A DNA stretch of 64,000 nucleotides. Source: Paucilactobacillus vaccinostercus DSM 20634 (GTDB lineage: Bacteria; Bacillota; Bacilli; Lactobacillales; Lactobacillaceae). Numbering within the stretch: the stretch's first letter is position 1; each line of letters starts with the position of its first letter. The notes beneath the pieces are model-generated. The model had not been told where the DNA came from. It saw only the letters and a list, made by a program, of their open reading frames with translations, and ran no database searches. This document shows positions 54,900-64,000 of this stretch, piece by piece. The translations under genes and the position numbers were made by a program. The stretch lies in contig NZ_AYYY01000005.1 of NCBI RefSeq assembly GCF_001436295.1, positions 124,001 to 188,000 of the forward strand. The letters run 5' to 3'.

Positions 54900-55946
54900 A
54901 TGGAATCACAACATGCACAGAGAAAAAATGAACATATTTCGCTCGCCGAAAAATTATACGGTATATCGCACCAGAATCACCCATTTGATGGTGTGCGGAT
55001 AATTCATCAAAGTTTACCAGAATTATCGATTCAAGACGTGACATTGACAAGTGCGCTGACTGAAACCATTCAATTGTCGGCCCCTTTCTACATTGAGGCG
55101 ATGACCGGTGGTAGCGAGTTAAGTTTGAAGCTTAATCAGCAACTTGCGCGAATCGCGGCCGACTGTGATTTGGCAATGGCATGTGGTTCTCAGAGTGTCG
55201 CTTTGAAGCATCCGGACGGAATCGATAGTTTTCGAGTATTGCGACAAGAAAACCCCAATGGTGTTTTGATTGCTAATATCAGCGCTGCGGCATCACCAGA
55301 ACAGGTTAAAACTGTTGTTCAGATGATCGATGCCAATGCGGTGGAACTACATCTAAACGTCGCACAAGAACTGGTCATGCCTGAAGGTGAACGATCATTT
55401 AGGTGGTTGGATAATATTAATGAAATTGTTCAACGGACTGATGTTCCGGTGATTGTTAAGGAAGTTGGATTTGGCATGAGTCAGGAAACAATACAACAAC
55501 TAATTAACACCGGTGTTAAAAATATCAATGTTAGTGGTCGTGGTGGGACAAATTTTGCTCGAATTGAAAACCGACGAAATCATGAAAATGATTTCGATGA
55601 TCTGGCTGACTGGGGCCAGACGACGCCAGAGTCGTTATTAGAAAGTCAAAGGTTTCAAAAAGAAGCCCATGTCATTGCGAGTGGTGGTATTGTTACCCCA
55701 CTTGATGTGATTAAATGCGGTAATTTGGGTGCACAGGCAGTTGGAGTCGCTGGTTATTTCTTGAATAAACTAATCCGTGAAGGCGACGATGCTTTAATTC
55801 AAACCATTAATAATTGGCGTGTTGAAATAGAAAGAGTCTTGCTACTCTGTGGTTGTCGTCAGTTCAATGAGTTAACAAAGGTACCTCACGTTTTATCAAA
55901 TGAATTACAATCATATTTTGAACAAAGAAACACGAGAAACGACTAA
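54900..55946 (+). CDS. fni: Type 2 isopentenyl-diphosphate delta-isomerase
   Basis: Fni interconverts isopentenyl and dimethylallyl diphosphate using FMN and NADPH. The 348-residue protein has RKNEHISLAEKLY, PFYIEAMTGGSELSLKLN, MACGSQSVALKHP, IANISAAASPEQV, the Gln-Glu metal/substrate region HLNVAQELVMPEGER and the FMN motifs NVSGRGGTNFARIENRR and IASGGIVTPLDVIKCG. Last gene of the operon, which supplies precursors for undecaprenyl phosphate and quinones. A strong terminator overlaps its stop codon. Confidence 0.96.
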   Translation: MESQHAQRKNEHISLAEKLYGISHQNHPFDGVRIIHQSLPELSIQDVTLTSALTETIQLSAPFYIEAMTGGSELSLKLNQQLARIAADCDLAMACGSQSVALKHPDGIDSFRVLRQENPNGVLIANISAAASPEQVKTVVQMIDANAVELHLNVAQELVMPEGERSFRWLDNINEIVQRTDVPVIVKEVGFGMSQETIQQLINTGVKNINVSGRGGTNFARIENRRNHENDFDDLADWGQTTPESLLESQRFQKEAHVIASGGIVTPLDVIKCGNLGAQAVGVAGYFLNKLIREGDDALIQTINNWRVEIERVLLLCGCRQFNELTKVPHVLSNELQSYFEQRNTRND

Positions 55947-55967
55947 AAATCGTTTCTCGTGTTTCTT
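55925..55967. terminator. Bidirectional terminator after fni
   Basis: A perfect 18-bp stem (55925-55942 with 55950-55967) around a 7-base loop; the left arm is the end of fni and the right arm touches the convergent gene. Confidence 0.95.
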
Positions 55968-57326
55968 TTAGAATCGTAGTCCCTTGGGATAGAAATTTTT
56001 AACTGTTTTGTTAACCAGCTTACCGAAGCAAACAGCATGATTTTGACAAGTTAGCAAATACCATCCTTTTGGATAGTCGTTATTCACGGTAATCGTATCA
56101 CCGTGGACGTATTGACGCCATTGTTCTTCAGTGATAGTCAGTTTGTTAAGGACTTGATCATCGTCAATGGCAAGTGCTAATCCAAGTGCTGGTTCAAATC
56201 GACGTTTCTTAAAGGTTCCCAGATGAACGCCCGGTCGAACGATCGACATTTTATCGATTATCGGCATTCCATTCGGCATGTCAAACAACTGATCACCAAA
56301 TAAAGCTAAGTTACGAATTTGGTAATTTACCAAACAACTATGAAGAAATTCAGTTAATTCGGTTTGTTGCTCCTTACTTAATTTTACTGAGCGAAACGGA
56401 TGTTTTACTGTAGGAACTATTTTTGAGCCTGATGCTGCCTGCCAGACAAGCTTAGCAATAAAATGTCCCTCACCCTTCATATGATGAGGAAAAAGTCGGA
56501 CAGTCTTAGTGAGTTCGGGATTATCGTTGCCCCATTCTGGTCGACCGTCATCCATGCCAGAATATTTTTTTATTGGTACAAGTGTGAACTGAGGATATTT
56601 TCTGATAAACCAATCAATAATCTGTTCATCTTCTTCAGGAGCAAAGGTGCATGTGGAATAGATCAAGGTACTTCCGGCATGCATCATTTTAACCGCCGAG
56701 TCAAGAATGTGTTGTTGCCGATTAGCGCACTCGTTGGAGTAGTCCTTATGCCAATATTGGGTGGCAGCAGGATCCTTACGAAACATCCCTTCCCCCGAAC
56801 AGGGGGCATCAACTAAAATGCGATCAAAAAAAGCAGGAAATTGAGCTTCTAGTTTTTCTGGGCTTTCATTGGTAATGACGGTATTTTGTGACCCCCAACG
56901 TTCTAAGTTTTCCGCTAAAATTTTGGCACGCGCTTTGAAAATTTCGTTGCTAACAAGCAGCCCCGAGTTTTGCATTTTTGCAACTAAATGAGTGCTTTTT
57001 CCGCCCGGAGCGGCGCACAGATCTAACACTTTTTCTCCCTGTTGTGGATCTGCGACCTCCCCCACATACATTGCGGATGGTTCTTGACTGTATAGGTAGC
57101 CCGTTGTGTGATCGATGGATTTACCATTTAAGTGTCCATAATGTCCGTCACGACAGTATGGCACTTGTTCATTAGTCACATATGATTGATCAACCAAAGA
57201 ACTGGCTTTGTTTGAATTAATTCGGTATCCGCCGGGACTGGACTGATTAAACGAATCAAAAAAAGCAGTTGCTTCGGGTCCTAATAGCTCTTGATATTTG
57301 TTAATGAAATCTTGCGGTAAGTTCAA
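55968..57326 (-). CDS. rRNA cytosine-C5 methyltransferase, RsmF-like (NOL1/NOP2/Sun)
   Basis: This 452-residue SAM enzyme methylates C5 of an rRNA cytosine. It has VLDLCAAPGGKSTHLVAKM (SAM loop), ILVDAPCSGEGMFRKDP (catalytic PC motif) and TLIYSTCTFAPEEDEQII (TC motif with the second Cys). A C-terminal RNA-binding domain of about 150 residues follows (PUA-like, GDTITVNNDYPKGWYLL). I chose the TTG at 57326 because AAGGAG stands seven to eight bases before it and the protein then starts NLPQDFINKYQELLGPEA. A long palindrome sits just upstream. Confidence 0.9.
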   Translation of the reverse strand: MNLPQDFINKYQELLGPEATAFFDSFNQSSPGGYRINSNKASSLVDQSYVTNEQVPYCRDGHYGHLNGKSIDHTTGYLYSQEPSAMYVGEVADPQQGEKVLDLCAAPGGKSTHLVAKMQNSGLLVSNEIFKARAKILAENLERWGSQNTVITNESPEKLEAQFPAFFDRILVDAPCSGEGMFRKDPAATQYWHKDYSNECANRQQHILDSAVKMMHAGSTLIYSTCTFAPEEDEQIIDWFIRKYPQFTLVPIKKYSGMDDGRPEWGNDNPELTKTVRLFPHHMKGEGHFIAKLVWQAASGSKIVPTVKHPFRSVKLSKEQQTELTEFLHSCLVNYQIRNLALFGDQLFDMPNGMPIIDKMSIVRPGVHLGTFKKRRFEPALGLALAIDDDQVLNKLTITEEQWRQYVHGDTITVNNDYPKGWYLLTCQNHAVCFGKLVNKTVKNFYPKGLRF

Positions 57327-57348
57327 AATAAAACTCCTTTTGTTAGGC

Positions 57349-57389
57349 ATATTGTAATATACAATGTTGATCATTGTATATTACAATAT
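57349..57389. promoter_or_regulatory. 41-base palindrome upstream of the RsmF-like gene
   Basis: Two perfect 18-base arms (57349-57366 and 57372-57389) flank TTGAT. The inner half-sites TTGTAATATACAAT and ATTGTATATTACAA closely match the half-sites of the palindrome at 29187. It lies in the gap between two divergent genes. Confidence 0.75.
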
Positions 57390-57492
57390 ATCGTTTTAAA
57401 CGTCTTTAATTAGTTGATTTTACTAGTGTTTTTTGATGAATTATGATAACGTGAATACTTGTAATCATTGAACGAAAGAAGTGAAAAATAAT

Positions 57493-58323
57493 ATGAATCA
57501 ACACTTAATTGCTATCGATTTAGATGGTACTACATTGAATGATCAATCTCAACTTTCATCAGAAACAATTTTGACGCTTCGAAAACTAGCTGCAGATGGT
57601 CATATTGTCAGTATTGTTACTGGCCGACCGTATCGAATCTCAGGCCAATTTTATGATCAAATTGGGTTGAAAAGTCCGATGGTCAATTTTAATGGTGCAT
57701 TAGCACACATTCCCCATCAACAGTGGCAATTTGAGTATCAGCAAAACATTGATCGGCAAATTGCACTGGATCTTCTAACCCATCGACAAGATTTGGGAAT
57801 TCATACCATGACAGCAGAAAATAAAATGCATCTTTGGGCAAACCAGCCTAGTCACGTGATGAAAGACTTTTTCCCCACGCATTTGGCAACCAATGAAGTG
57901 CTTAATAGTTTGAATTTAACATCAAACCCAACAGCGCTAACCCTGCAATACGAACCAAATGACAAACAGGCACTTATTGGTCGAATTAATAAAAACTATG
58001 GGGCTAACGTTGATATTCGTGTCTGGGGCGGCCCACACAGTATCTTAGAAGTTGTTTCTAAGGGGGTTCATAAAGACGCCGGAATTGAGCATATTGCTAA
58101 AGCCTATGGGATTGCGCAACAAAATATTATTGCTTTCGGTGATGAAGATAACGATTCTGAAATGATTTCCTACGCTGGCCGCGGTGTAGCAATGAGTAAT
58201 GCAATTGAATCAATCAAACAAATTGCCAATGATGTTACCCAAGATGATAATGATCATAATGGCTTGGCCCACTATTTACAAGATTACTTTAAAATTGATG
58301 TGCCGTCACAGTTTGCCGTTTGA
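57493..58323 (+). CDS. Cof-type HAD-IIB phosphatase
   Basis: This 276-residue HAD hydrolase has motif I LIAIDLDGTTLND (nucleophilic Asp), motif II SIVTGRP, a C2 cap, motif III Lys and motif IV IIAFGDEDNDSEMISYAG. Such Cof/YidA proteins dephosphorylate sugar phosphates, pyridoxal phosphate or flavins; the substrate is not deducible. I chose the ATG at 57493; a GTG four codons earlier is possible. A terminator follows directly. Confidence 0.92.
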   Translation: MNQHLIAIDLDGTTLNDQSQLSSETILTLRKLAADGHIVSIVTGRPYRISGQFYDQIGLKSPMVNFNGALAHIPHQQWQFEYQQNIDRQIALDLLTHRQDLGIHTMTAENKMHLWANQPSHVMKDFFPTHLATNEVLNSLNLTSNPTALTLQYEPNDKQALIGRINKNYGANVDIRVWGGPHSILEVVSKGVHKDAGIEHIAKAYGIAQQNIIAFGDEDNDSEMISYAGRGVAMSNAIESIKQIANDVTQDDNDHNGLAHYLQDYFKIDVPSQFAV

Positions 58324-58333
58324 AAATAATTAT

Positions 58334-58364
58334 AGGACTGATCCGATAGGATCAGTCCTTTTTT
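58334..58364 (+). terminator. Rho-independent terminator
   Basis: A perfect 11-bp stem AGGACTGATCC / GGATCAGTCCT with a 4-base loop and a long T-run. Confidence 0.95.
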
Positions 58365-58373
58365 ATCGTCAAT

Positions 58374-59885
<1,512 letters not shown>

Positions 59886-59915
59886 TCATCCTCTCAGATA
59901 GTGATCGGTAATATT

Positions 59916-61223
59916 TTATTCTAATGGTAAATCTTGTCGAATTAAATCTTGCAAGCTTTCACGTTTAACAATTAATTTTGAAGTGCCATTTTCGCAAAAA
60001 ACGACGGCAGGCCGTGGATTACGGTTATAGTTACTAGCCATTGAATAGCCATATGCACCAGTATCCAAGATTGCCAACAAGTCACCTGCTTCAGTTTTTG
60101 GTAATTTCTGATCCCAAGCAAGCATATCGCCAGATTCACAATATTTACCCGCAATGGAAACCGTTTCTGTTACGGGGTGAGTCAGTTTATTAGCAACTAC
60201 AGTTTCATATTTTGCCTGATATAGGGCCGGTCGAATATTATCGCCCATACCGCCATCAACAGCCACATAGGTTCTCACACCCGGAATGACTTTGCGAGAG
60301 CCAACGGTATAGAGCGAAACGCCAGCGTTTCCAACTATTGATCGTCCAGGTTCTATCCAAATTTCAGGTAATTTCATTTGAGTTTCGGCAGCAATACGCT
60401 TCATTTCATGGAGGATAGCTTTAATAAAGCTTTCTGGTTGAAGCGGCTTTTCATCGTCAGTATATTGGATGCCAAATCCACCACCCAAATTTACGACGGG
60501 GGCCAGAAAATCAAATTTTACTTGCCAATGATGTAATAGTGCCATCATCTTTTGTGCGGCCATGATGAAGCCATCAGTTGCAAAAATTTGAGAGCCAATA
60601 TGGCAATGAATGCCAATTGGATTGAGGTGCCGCGTTGCAAGCACTTGTTGAATGGCATCATCTGCCTGACCACTATTGATGTCAAAACCAAATTTAGAAT
60701 CTTCTTGTCCTGTCATAACGTATTCATGCGTATGTGCTGAAATGCCCGGTGTTACACGGAACATCACATCAATATCTTGACCGCGTTTGTCGGTTAACTG
60801 AGATAGTAACTCAATTTCATGAAAATTATCGAGAATAATGCAGCCAATGTTCTGATCGAGTGCTAGTTCTAATTCCTCGTAACTTTTATTGTTACCATGA
60901 AATGAAACTTTTCCCATTGGGAAGCCTGCCTGAGCAGCAGTGTATATTTCGCCACCGGAAACAACATCACAATGAATATTTTCTTGGTTAATTAGTTGAT
61001 ACATTGCAATCGTCGCAAAGGCCTTGCTGGCATAACTAATTTGGTAATCAACTTGCTCTTCATCAAAGATCTTTTTAAAATTTCTAATTTGTTGACGAAT
61101 ATTGTTGGTATCATATGCGATCAAAGGTGTTCCATACTGCTTTGCTAGGCTAGTTGTATCAACACCACCAATAAGTAGATGGCCTTCATGATTAATTTGA
61201 TCAGCATTAATTTGTGTACTCAC
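59916..61223 (-). CDS. lysA: Diaminopimelate decarboxylase
   Basis: LysA makes L-lysine from meso-diaminopimelate with pyridoxal phosphate. The 435-residue protein has YQISYASKAFATIAMYQ with the PLP lysine, HGNNKSYEELELALD, GIHCHIGSQIFATDGF, the glycine loop VVNLGGGFGIQYTDD, IWIEPGRSIVGNAGVS and the active-site AGKYCESGDMLAWDQK (Cys). I chose the GTG at 61223, eight bases after GGGGAGG; an earlier in-frame ATG overlaps the hairpin upstream and has no site. The hairpin at 61247 suggests control by premature termination. Confidence 0.94.
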   Translation of the reverse strand: MSTQINADQINHEGHLLIGGVDTTSLAKQYGTPLIAYDTNNIRQQIRNFKKIFDEEQVDYQISYASKAFATIAMYQLINQENIHCDVVSGGEIYTAAQAGFPMGKVSFHGNNKSYEELELALDQNIGCIILDNFHEIELLSQLTDKRGQDIDVMFRVTPGISAHTHEYVMTGQEDSKFGFDINSGQADDAIQQVLATRHLNPIGIHCHIGSQIFATDGFIMAAQKMMALLHHWQVKFDFLAPVVNLGGGFGIQYTDDEKPLQPESFIKAILHEMKRIAAETQMKLPEIWIEPGRSIVGNAGVSLYTVGSRKVIPGVRTYVAVDGGMGDNIRPALYQAKYETVVANKLTHPVTETVSIAGKYCESGDMLAWDQKLPKTEAGDLLAILDTGAYGYSMASNYNRNPRPAVVFCENGTSKLIVKRESLQDLIRQDLPLE

Positions 61224-61246
61224 ACGCAATCCTCCCCTAAAAACAG

Positions 61247-61293
61247 TAAAAAAAGCGGCCACAACGATAAGACGCCCATTGTGGTTCATCCGC
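61247..61293 (-). terminator. Terminator or attenuator directly before lysA
   Basis: Read leftward, GCGG and CCACAA pair with TTGTGG and CCGC, followed by TTTTTTT. It ends only about 24 bases before the lysA start, too little for a promoter, so lysA RNA must pass it. TAAGAC just upstream can pair with GTCTTA in the loop, an alternative fold. Confidence 0.65.
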
Positions 61294-61340
61294 TTGTCTT
61301 ACAAGATTATCTCCCAGTACCATTTAGAATAGAAATATTA

Positions 61341-61526
61341 TTATTGGTCACTTTTCAGTGTTCCACCAACACTGTAGTGACTTGGTTTCATTTCGTTTAG
61401 AACAATGTGAATACGCTCTGCTGGAACGTTAGCATCTTTTGAAATTGCAGCAGTAACATCTTTAACCAATGCTTTTAATTGTTCTTCAGAACGTCCTTCT
61501 AGTAAATCAATGTGAACTAATGGCAT
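61341..61526 (-). CDS. 4-Oxalocrotonate tautomerase family protein
   Basis: This 61-residue tautomerase has catalytic Pro at position 2 (mature N-terminus PLVHIDLLEGRSEEQLKALVKDV) and the VPAERIHIVLNEMKPSHYSVGG ending. Members form hexamers and act on enols; the natural substrate is unknown. I chose the ATG at 61526 so that Pro follows Met; a GGGGG ribosome site lies seven bases upstream. It precedes lysA, with the hairpin between. Confidence 0.9.
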   Translation of the reverse strand: MPLVHIDLLEGRSEEQLKALVKDVTAAISKDANVPAERIHIVLNEMKPSHYSVGGTLKSDQ

Positions 61527-61623
61527 TGTTTTTACCCCCATCTTTATCTATTACGCCTATTATACTTAAAAAAGTAGCAATTGCCAAACGCGATTCTACA
61601 AAAATAGGGTTAAATAAATCCAA

Positions 61624-61664
61624 ACAAAAAAGACCCATGATAATTTATCATGAGCCTCTTTTTT
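61624..61664. terminator. Bidirectional terminator after rplS
   Basis: CATGATAA / TTATCATG inner stem with outer AAAAAAGA / TCTTTTTT pairing; T-runs both ways. Confidence 0.85.
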
Positions 61665-61667
61665 AAA

Positions 61668-62027
61668 TTACTTATTGATACGGCGTTCTGGGATACGAGC
61701 TGCCTTACCATGTAATGCACGTAAGTAGTACAATTTAGCACGACGAACGCGACCATGGCGAGCAACTTCAATCCGGTCAACACGTGGTGAGTGAAGTGGG
61801 AAAGTACGTTCCACACCAACACCGTTACTGATCTTACGAACAGTATATGTTTCGCTGATACCGAAGCCGTGACGCTTAATAACGACACCTTCGAATAATT
61901 GGATACGTTCGCGAGAACCTTCTACAATTCGAGCATAAACTCGAACAGTATCTCCGGCACGGAAATCAGGGATATCGCTACGTAATTGATCAGCAGTGAT
62001 CTTTTCGATTAAAGTATTTTGACGCAT
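61668..62027 (-). CDS. rplS: 50S ribosomal protein L19
   Basis: L19 sits at the 30S-50S interface. The 119-residue protein has [59 protein letters not shown] and [18 protein letters not shown], all standard. I chose the ATG at 62027 after AAAGGAAAG; upstream in-frame codons belong to the leader. The gene ends the leftward rpsP-khpA-rimM-trmD-rplS group. Confidence 0.97.
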   Translation of the reverse strand: MRQNTLIEKITADQLRSDIPDFRAGDTVRVYARIVEGSRERIQLFEGVVIKRHGFGISETYTVRKISNGVGVERTFPLHSPRVDRIEVARHGRVRRAKLYYLRALHGKAARIPERRINK

Positions 62028-62140
62028 AGTTTTCTTTCCTTTCGCCGACATTCTTGTCGGATAACCAACAGCGGAATATCGTTACTATGGCTTAATAGCC
62101 AGGTAATATCTTAGCATAATACCCTACCAATTGTAAAGAG

Positions 62141-62899
62141 TTATTCAGGTTCACTTTCATCTTCTTCGATTTTTATGTCAGAAAGAAGATGGCGTTGTTG
62201 CCCTGTTAAATGTGCACTTTCCAACAAATCTGGCCTACGATGGAGTGTCCGTCGTAAGGACTCTTTTTGGCGCCACTGAGCAATTAGTTGGTGATTACCA
62301 CTTAATAGTACTTCTGGGACCTTCATGCCCCGAAAATCGGCTGGCCGAGTGTACTGTGGGTATTCAAGAAGACCATCTTCAAATGAATCCCCTGTGGCGG
62401 AATCATGATTACCTAGAACTCCTGGAATAAACCGGACTGTTGCATCGATCATGACCATTGATGCAAGCTCCCCGCCAGTGAGCACAAAATCTCCGAGCGA
62501 TACTTCATCAGTAACAATTTGTCGAATTCGCTCATCGTATCCCTCGTAGTGACCACAAATAAATGTTAGATGATCTTCATGGGCCAATTCATTAGCTAAA
62601 TGCTGGTCAAACTTTTGGCCAGCCGGATCCAGCAAGATGACACGCCCCTTAGAGGTATCTGGACCAACTTCTTTTTGGATTGCATCATAGGCATCGAAGA
62701 TCGGTTGTGCTTGTAATAGCATTCCGGCGCCGCCACCGTACGGAGCATCATCAACATGGCGTTGCTTGTCGGTGGTATATTCCCGAAAGTCAGTAACATG
62801 GACATCTAACAGCCCTTTTTCAGTTGCCTTACCGAGAATCGATTCTGTGAGTGGTCCTTTAAACATTTCAGGAAAAAGACTTAGAATATCAATTCGCAT
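62141..62899 (-). CDS. trmD: tRNA (guanine-N1)-methyltransferase
   Basis: TrmD methylates G37 next to the anticodon, preventing frameshifts. The 252-residue SPOUT enzyme starts [20 protein letters not shown], has [29 protein letters not shown] and the knot motif [19 protein letters not shown] chose the ATG at 62899; the rimM stop lies two bases before it. An upstream TTG, nine bases earlier, is possible. Confidence 0.97.
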   Translation of the reverse strand: MRIDILSLFPEMFKGPLTESILGKATEKGLLDVHVTDFREYTTDKQRHVDDAPYGGGAGMLLQAQPIFDAYDAIQKEVGPDTSKGRVILLDPAGQKFDQHLANELAHEDHLTFICGHYEGYDERIRQIVTDEVSLGDFVLTGGELASMVMIDATVRFIPGVLGNHDSATGDSFEDGLLEYPQYTRPADFRGMKVPEVLLSGNHQLIAQWRQKESLRRTLHRRPDLLESAHLTGQQRHLLSDIKIEEDESEPE

Positions 62900-62900
62900 A

Positions 62901-63404
62901 TTAGTCAAGCCCCTCCATTAATTCTACTAAAACTTTGTGGTGTTCAAGATCAACTGTTTTAACAACATCATCAATCACAGGCAATAATAGATCATTTTGG
63001 TGTGGCCGTTTAACAACCCATACGTCGTTAGCACCAGGCGCTAAAATTTCTTTAATCGTACCAATTTTTCCATCGGTAAGGGTTTCAACATCTAACCCAA
63101 TGATTTGATGATAATAGTATTGACCATCTTCAAGTGATTGTTGATCATCTTCGCTGATCATAAGCTCTTGCCCTTTATAAGGTTCAACTTGGTTGATATT
63201 GTCGAACTCTTTGAACTTGAGCAGATAGGTTCCCTTATGTTCTCTTACGGCCGTGATGGTAACTGGAATCGGTTGCTGTGCTTGAATATAGAGTTGTTGT
63301 TTAGGCTGAAAGCGTTCCTCCGGAAAATCCGTTGTTGAGACCACCTTAACTTCGCCGCGAATACCATGAGTATTAACAATTTTTCCTACATTATAATATT
63401 TCAC
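62901..63404 (-). CDS. rimM: Ribosome maturation factor RimM
   Basis: RimM helps assemble the 30S head by binding S19. The 167-residue protein has the N-terminal [18 protein letters not shown] and the PRC-barrel part [41 protein letters not shown]. The start is GTG at 63404 after AAGGAG. It is coupled to trmD. Confidence 0.96.
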   Translation of the reverse strand: MKYYNVGKIVNTHGIRGEVKVVSTTDFPEERFQPKQQLYIQAQQPIPVTITAVREHKGTYLLKFKEFDNINQVEPYKGQELMISEDDQQSLEDGQYYYHQIIGLDVETLTDGKIGTIKEILAPGANDVWVVKRPHQNDLLLPVIDDVVKTVDLEHHKVLVELMEGLD

Positions 63405-63429
63405 GTTGTCTCCTTATTTTTAACTAAAG

Positions 63430-63463
63430 AAAAAACTCCCGCACGGTTATTGTGTGGGAGTTT
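63430..63463 (-). terminator. Terminator between khpA and rimM
   Basis: AAACTCCCACAC pairs with GTGCGGGAGTTT, followed leftward by six T; the hairpin overlaps the khpA stop codon. Part of the rpsP-khpA RNA should end here. Confidence 0.75.
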
Positions 63464-63719
63464 CGTGGTTACGATGATCATTAATCACTAACCGTACTTT
63501 TCTAGATTTATCGTTAATCGTACTATAGACAATTGTCCGAATATCAGCTGCAACATGACCATGACGGCCAATTACACGTCCAACATCTTCGGCGTGAACA
63601 TCTAAAGTGTATTGTTCATACTTCAATGTTCTTTCCATATCTATCTGAACGGCTTCTGGATGAGCCACAATCGGTTGGACGATCAATCTAATTAAAGTAT
63701 CTATTTCAGTACTAGTCAT
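63447..63719 (-). CDS. khpA: KH-domain RNA-binding protein KhpA
   Basis: This 90-residue protein is essentially one KH domain with the RNA-binding loop HAEDVGRVIGRHGHVAADIRT (GxxG). KhpA acts with KhpB on small RNAs and cell elongation in streptococci and lactobacilli. It lies 12 bases after rpsP, the standard rpsP-khpA-rimM order. Confidence 0.94.
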   Translation of the reverse strand: MTSTEIDTLIRLIVQPIVAHPEAVQIDMERTLKYEQYTLDVHAEDVGRVIGRHGHVAADIRTIVYSTINDKSRKVRLVINDHRNHETPTQ

Positions 63720-63731
63720 GATTAAACACCA

Positions 63732-64000
63732 CTACTTTTTTGCAAGCTTTTCGTCGTGAAACTTCTTCATAACGCCGGCTTTAGATAAAATGTTACGAAC
63801 AGTATCTGATGGTTGTGCACCATTGTTAAGCCATTGCATGATCGTTTCTTCTTCAAGCTTAACTTCTGCAGGTTCGATCAATGGATTGTAAGTACCCACT
63901 GTTTCGATGAAACGACCATCACGTGGTGAACGTGAATCAGCAACTACGATACGGTAGAAAGGACGCTTCTTTGAACCCATACGCTTTAAACGAATTTTAA
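63732..64000 (-). CDS. rpsP: 30S ribosomal protein S16 (5' end outside window)
   Basis: S16 binds 16S rRNA early in assembly. The visible part reads [20 protein letters not shown], then [20 protein letters not shown] and the [19 protein letters not shown] end. The ATG at 63980 is not the start: the frame runs in with KIRLKR upstream, so only the first two or three codons lie beyond base 64000. First gene of the leftward group. Confidence 0.96.
   Translation of the reverse strand, partial: KIRLKRMGSKKRPFYRIVVADSRSPRDGRFIETVGTYNPLIEPAEVKLEEETIMQWLNNGAQPSDTVRNILSKAGVMKKFHDEKLAKK

Noticed and set aside
61224-61320. Lysine riboswitch (L box) or T-box before lysA
   Set aside because: The space after the tautomerase gene is too short, and the conserved L-box or T-box core sequences are absent.

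Overview
The window reads as chromosome of a low-to-mid GC Firmicute of the Lactobacillaceae. The support is the complete mevalonate route to isopentenyl diphosphate (four adjacent genes), Mn-dependent pyrophosphatase PpaC, EbsA/LspA/RluD and GpsB/RNase P/YpsA gene order, strong AGGAGG-type ribosome sites with several GTG and TTG starts, and many DegV, DUF1634 and Cof-HAD type genes. I see no tRNA, rRNA operon, CRISPR array, insertion sequence or prophage block.

The key landmark is a dif site at 26268-26295, matching the Bacillus subtilis dif in 25 of 28 positions. The window therefore very probably spans the replication terminus. Gene direction agrees: most genes left of it up to 12.6 kb point right, and most genes right of it point left.

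Layout. 1-6.6 kb: end of xerC, an aldose epimerase-like gene, plsY, and topoisomerase IV (parE, parC). 6.7-12.6 kb: a LysR regulator, ppaC, msrA, a TauE/DUF1634 membrane pair, an aldo/keto reductase, and a merR-flavodoxin pair. 12.7-16.9 kb: a leftward four-gene operon (DedA, PAP2, GtrB-like and GT-C-like proteins) that fits undecaprenyl-phosphate recycling and cell-surface glycosylation. 17.3-24.5 kb: an accessory, partly decayed zone with an unknown gene, two broken NAD(P)-binding genes, an MFS exporter, a zinc alcohol dehydrogenase, an AttH-like gene with a divergent TetR regulator, and the tail of an MMPL transporter. Five MerR-type promoters, each with a 19-bp spacer holding the same dyad, link merR (11.7 kb) to this zone. 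24.5-27.7 kb: a XerS-like recombinase, an 0.8-kb non-coding stretch with dif, and a DUF2075 ATPase.

27.7-40.6 kb: degV, a MarR regulator facing rqcH across a perfect 46-bp palindrome, a carA-carB pair that has lost its catalytic residues, rluD, lspA, an EbsA-like gene, an RNase H-like gene, a nitroreductase, a THUMP methyltransferase, a second epimerase-like gene and rnpB. 40.6-51.6 kb: gpsB, ypsA, recU, a class A penicillin-binding protein, a flavin disulfide-reductase homologue, dnaD (apparently starting at ATC), asnS, a YpmB-like gene and dinG. 51.8-64 kb: mvk-mvaD-mvaK2-fni, an RsmF-like methyltransferase, a Cof-type phosphatase, glpK, lysA, a tautomerase, and the translation cluster rplS, trmD, rimM, khpA, rpsP (cut by the window end).

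The most interesting signals are the dif site beside a XerS-like recombinase, the MerR regulon with five matching operators, the intact but catalytically stripped CarA/CarB pair, the non-standard dnaD start, and two related long palindromes at 29.2 and 57.4 kb.
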